From Thioalkalivibrio sp. (GTDB taxonomy: Bacteria > Pseudomonadota > Gammaproteobacteria > Ectothiorhodospirales > Ectothiorhodospiraceae), in NCBI GenBank assembly GCA_003555285.1, contig PWGH01000111.1:1-16481 (forward strand): a stretch of DNA of 16,481 bases. Direction: 5' to 3'. Position 1 is the stretch's first letter, and the number at the start of each line of letters is the position of its first letter. Shown here piece after piece: positions 16,156 to 16,481 of this stretch. Position numbers and translations under genes: made by a program. The notes under the pieces are model-generated. The model was not told the DNA's origin. It saw only the letters and a program-made list of their open reading frames with translations, and did no database searches.

Positions 16156-16481
16156 TCAGCCGACGGCGGTCGTCGGCGGCATTTTTTCGCGCATGGCCTC
16201 GCTCATCGTGACATCGTGCACCACCATCACCGGCATCCGGGCATGGCGGATCAACCATTCGGTCGCGGACCCGGACATCATGCTCGCCAGTTGACTGCGT
16301 CCGCGCGTGCCGATCGCAATCAAGTCCGCGCCCCATTCCTCGGCATGCCGGGAAATCTCCTCGGGGGCGCTGCCAAAGGCCACCGCGCATTCCTCCCCAT
16401 CACGGGCCCATTCCCGCAAGCGGGCCAGGGCGGTGTCCTCAGCGGCCTGGCGCATGTCCTTGGCCTGCAACGGCGCGGCGC
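16156..16481 (-). CDS. Universal stress protein, UspA family (5' end outside window)
   Basis: About 107 codons of the C-terminal part are visible. The reading frame stays open to the edge of the window, so the start lies beyond it. The usual family length is about 140-150 residues. The nucleotide-binding motif G-2X-G-9X-GS is exact (GTRGRSQLASMMSGS), after ADLIAI, and is followed by RHARMPVMVV, the typical last strand. This marks an ATP-binding UspA-type protein. A TTG at 16470 is in frame but would cut off the N-terminal strand, so it is not a likely start. The short C-terminal extension (EAMREKMPPTTAVG) is not part of the fold. The gene is convergent to ssb. Confidence 0.88.
   Translation of the reverse strand, partial: AAPLQAKDMRQAAEDTALARLREWARDGEECAVAFGSAPEEISRHAEEWGADLIAIGTRGRSQLASMMSGSATEWLIRHARMPVMVVHDVTMSEAMREKMPPTTAVG

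Overview
This window is a high-GC stretch of a bacterial chromosome, very probably from a gammaproteobacterium. Three things support this: the ribosomal proteins match the Escherichia/Pseudomonas type along their whole length, the gene order is S10-spc-alpha, and a uvrA / MFS transporter / ssb block follows, as in Pseudomonas. The dispersed palindromes between rplQ and uvrA and the overall style would fit a Chromatiales-like lineage, but that is inference only.

Layout. Positions 1-7516 hold the tail of the S10 operon (end of rpsS, rplV, rpsC, rplP, rpmC, rpsQ), running with only a 29-nt gap into the spc operon (rplN, rplX, rplE, rpsN, rpsH, rplF, rplR, rpsE, rpmD, rplO, secY, rpmJ). A 70-nt spacer carries a good sigma-70 promoter, and the alpha operon (rpsM, rpsK, rpsD, rpoA, rplQ) follows at 7587-10410, ending in a clear hairpin terminator. 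All of these are on the plus strand with short spacers or a one-base overlap. They encode ribosomal proteins, the SecY channel and the RNA polymerase alpha subunit, so one transcription unit couples ribosome, translocon and polymerase supply.

Positions 10411-11018 hold no credible gene. This roughly 600-nt spacer contains several dyads, a 70-nt dispersed palindromic element, a perfect 33-nt inverted repeat backed by a run of seven T on the minus strand (a candidate uvrA terminator), and two 35-nt near-identical direct repeats. It is the most unusual part of the window.

From 11019 onward, uvrA (nucleotide excision repair) lies on the minus strand. Diverging from it is a YajR-type MFS transporter with a C-terminal soluble domain, then ssb with its own extended -10 promoter. 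The window ends inside a minus-strand universal stress protein gene with the G-2X-G-9X-GS nucleotide-binding motif.

Most of the window is conserved housekeeping sequence. I found no convincing new defence, mobile or biosynthetic system. The observations worth following up are the repeat cluster and some details of local regulation.
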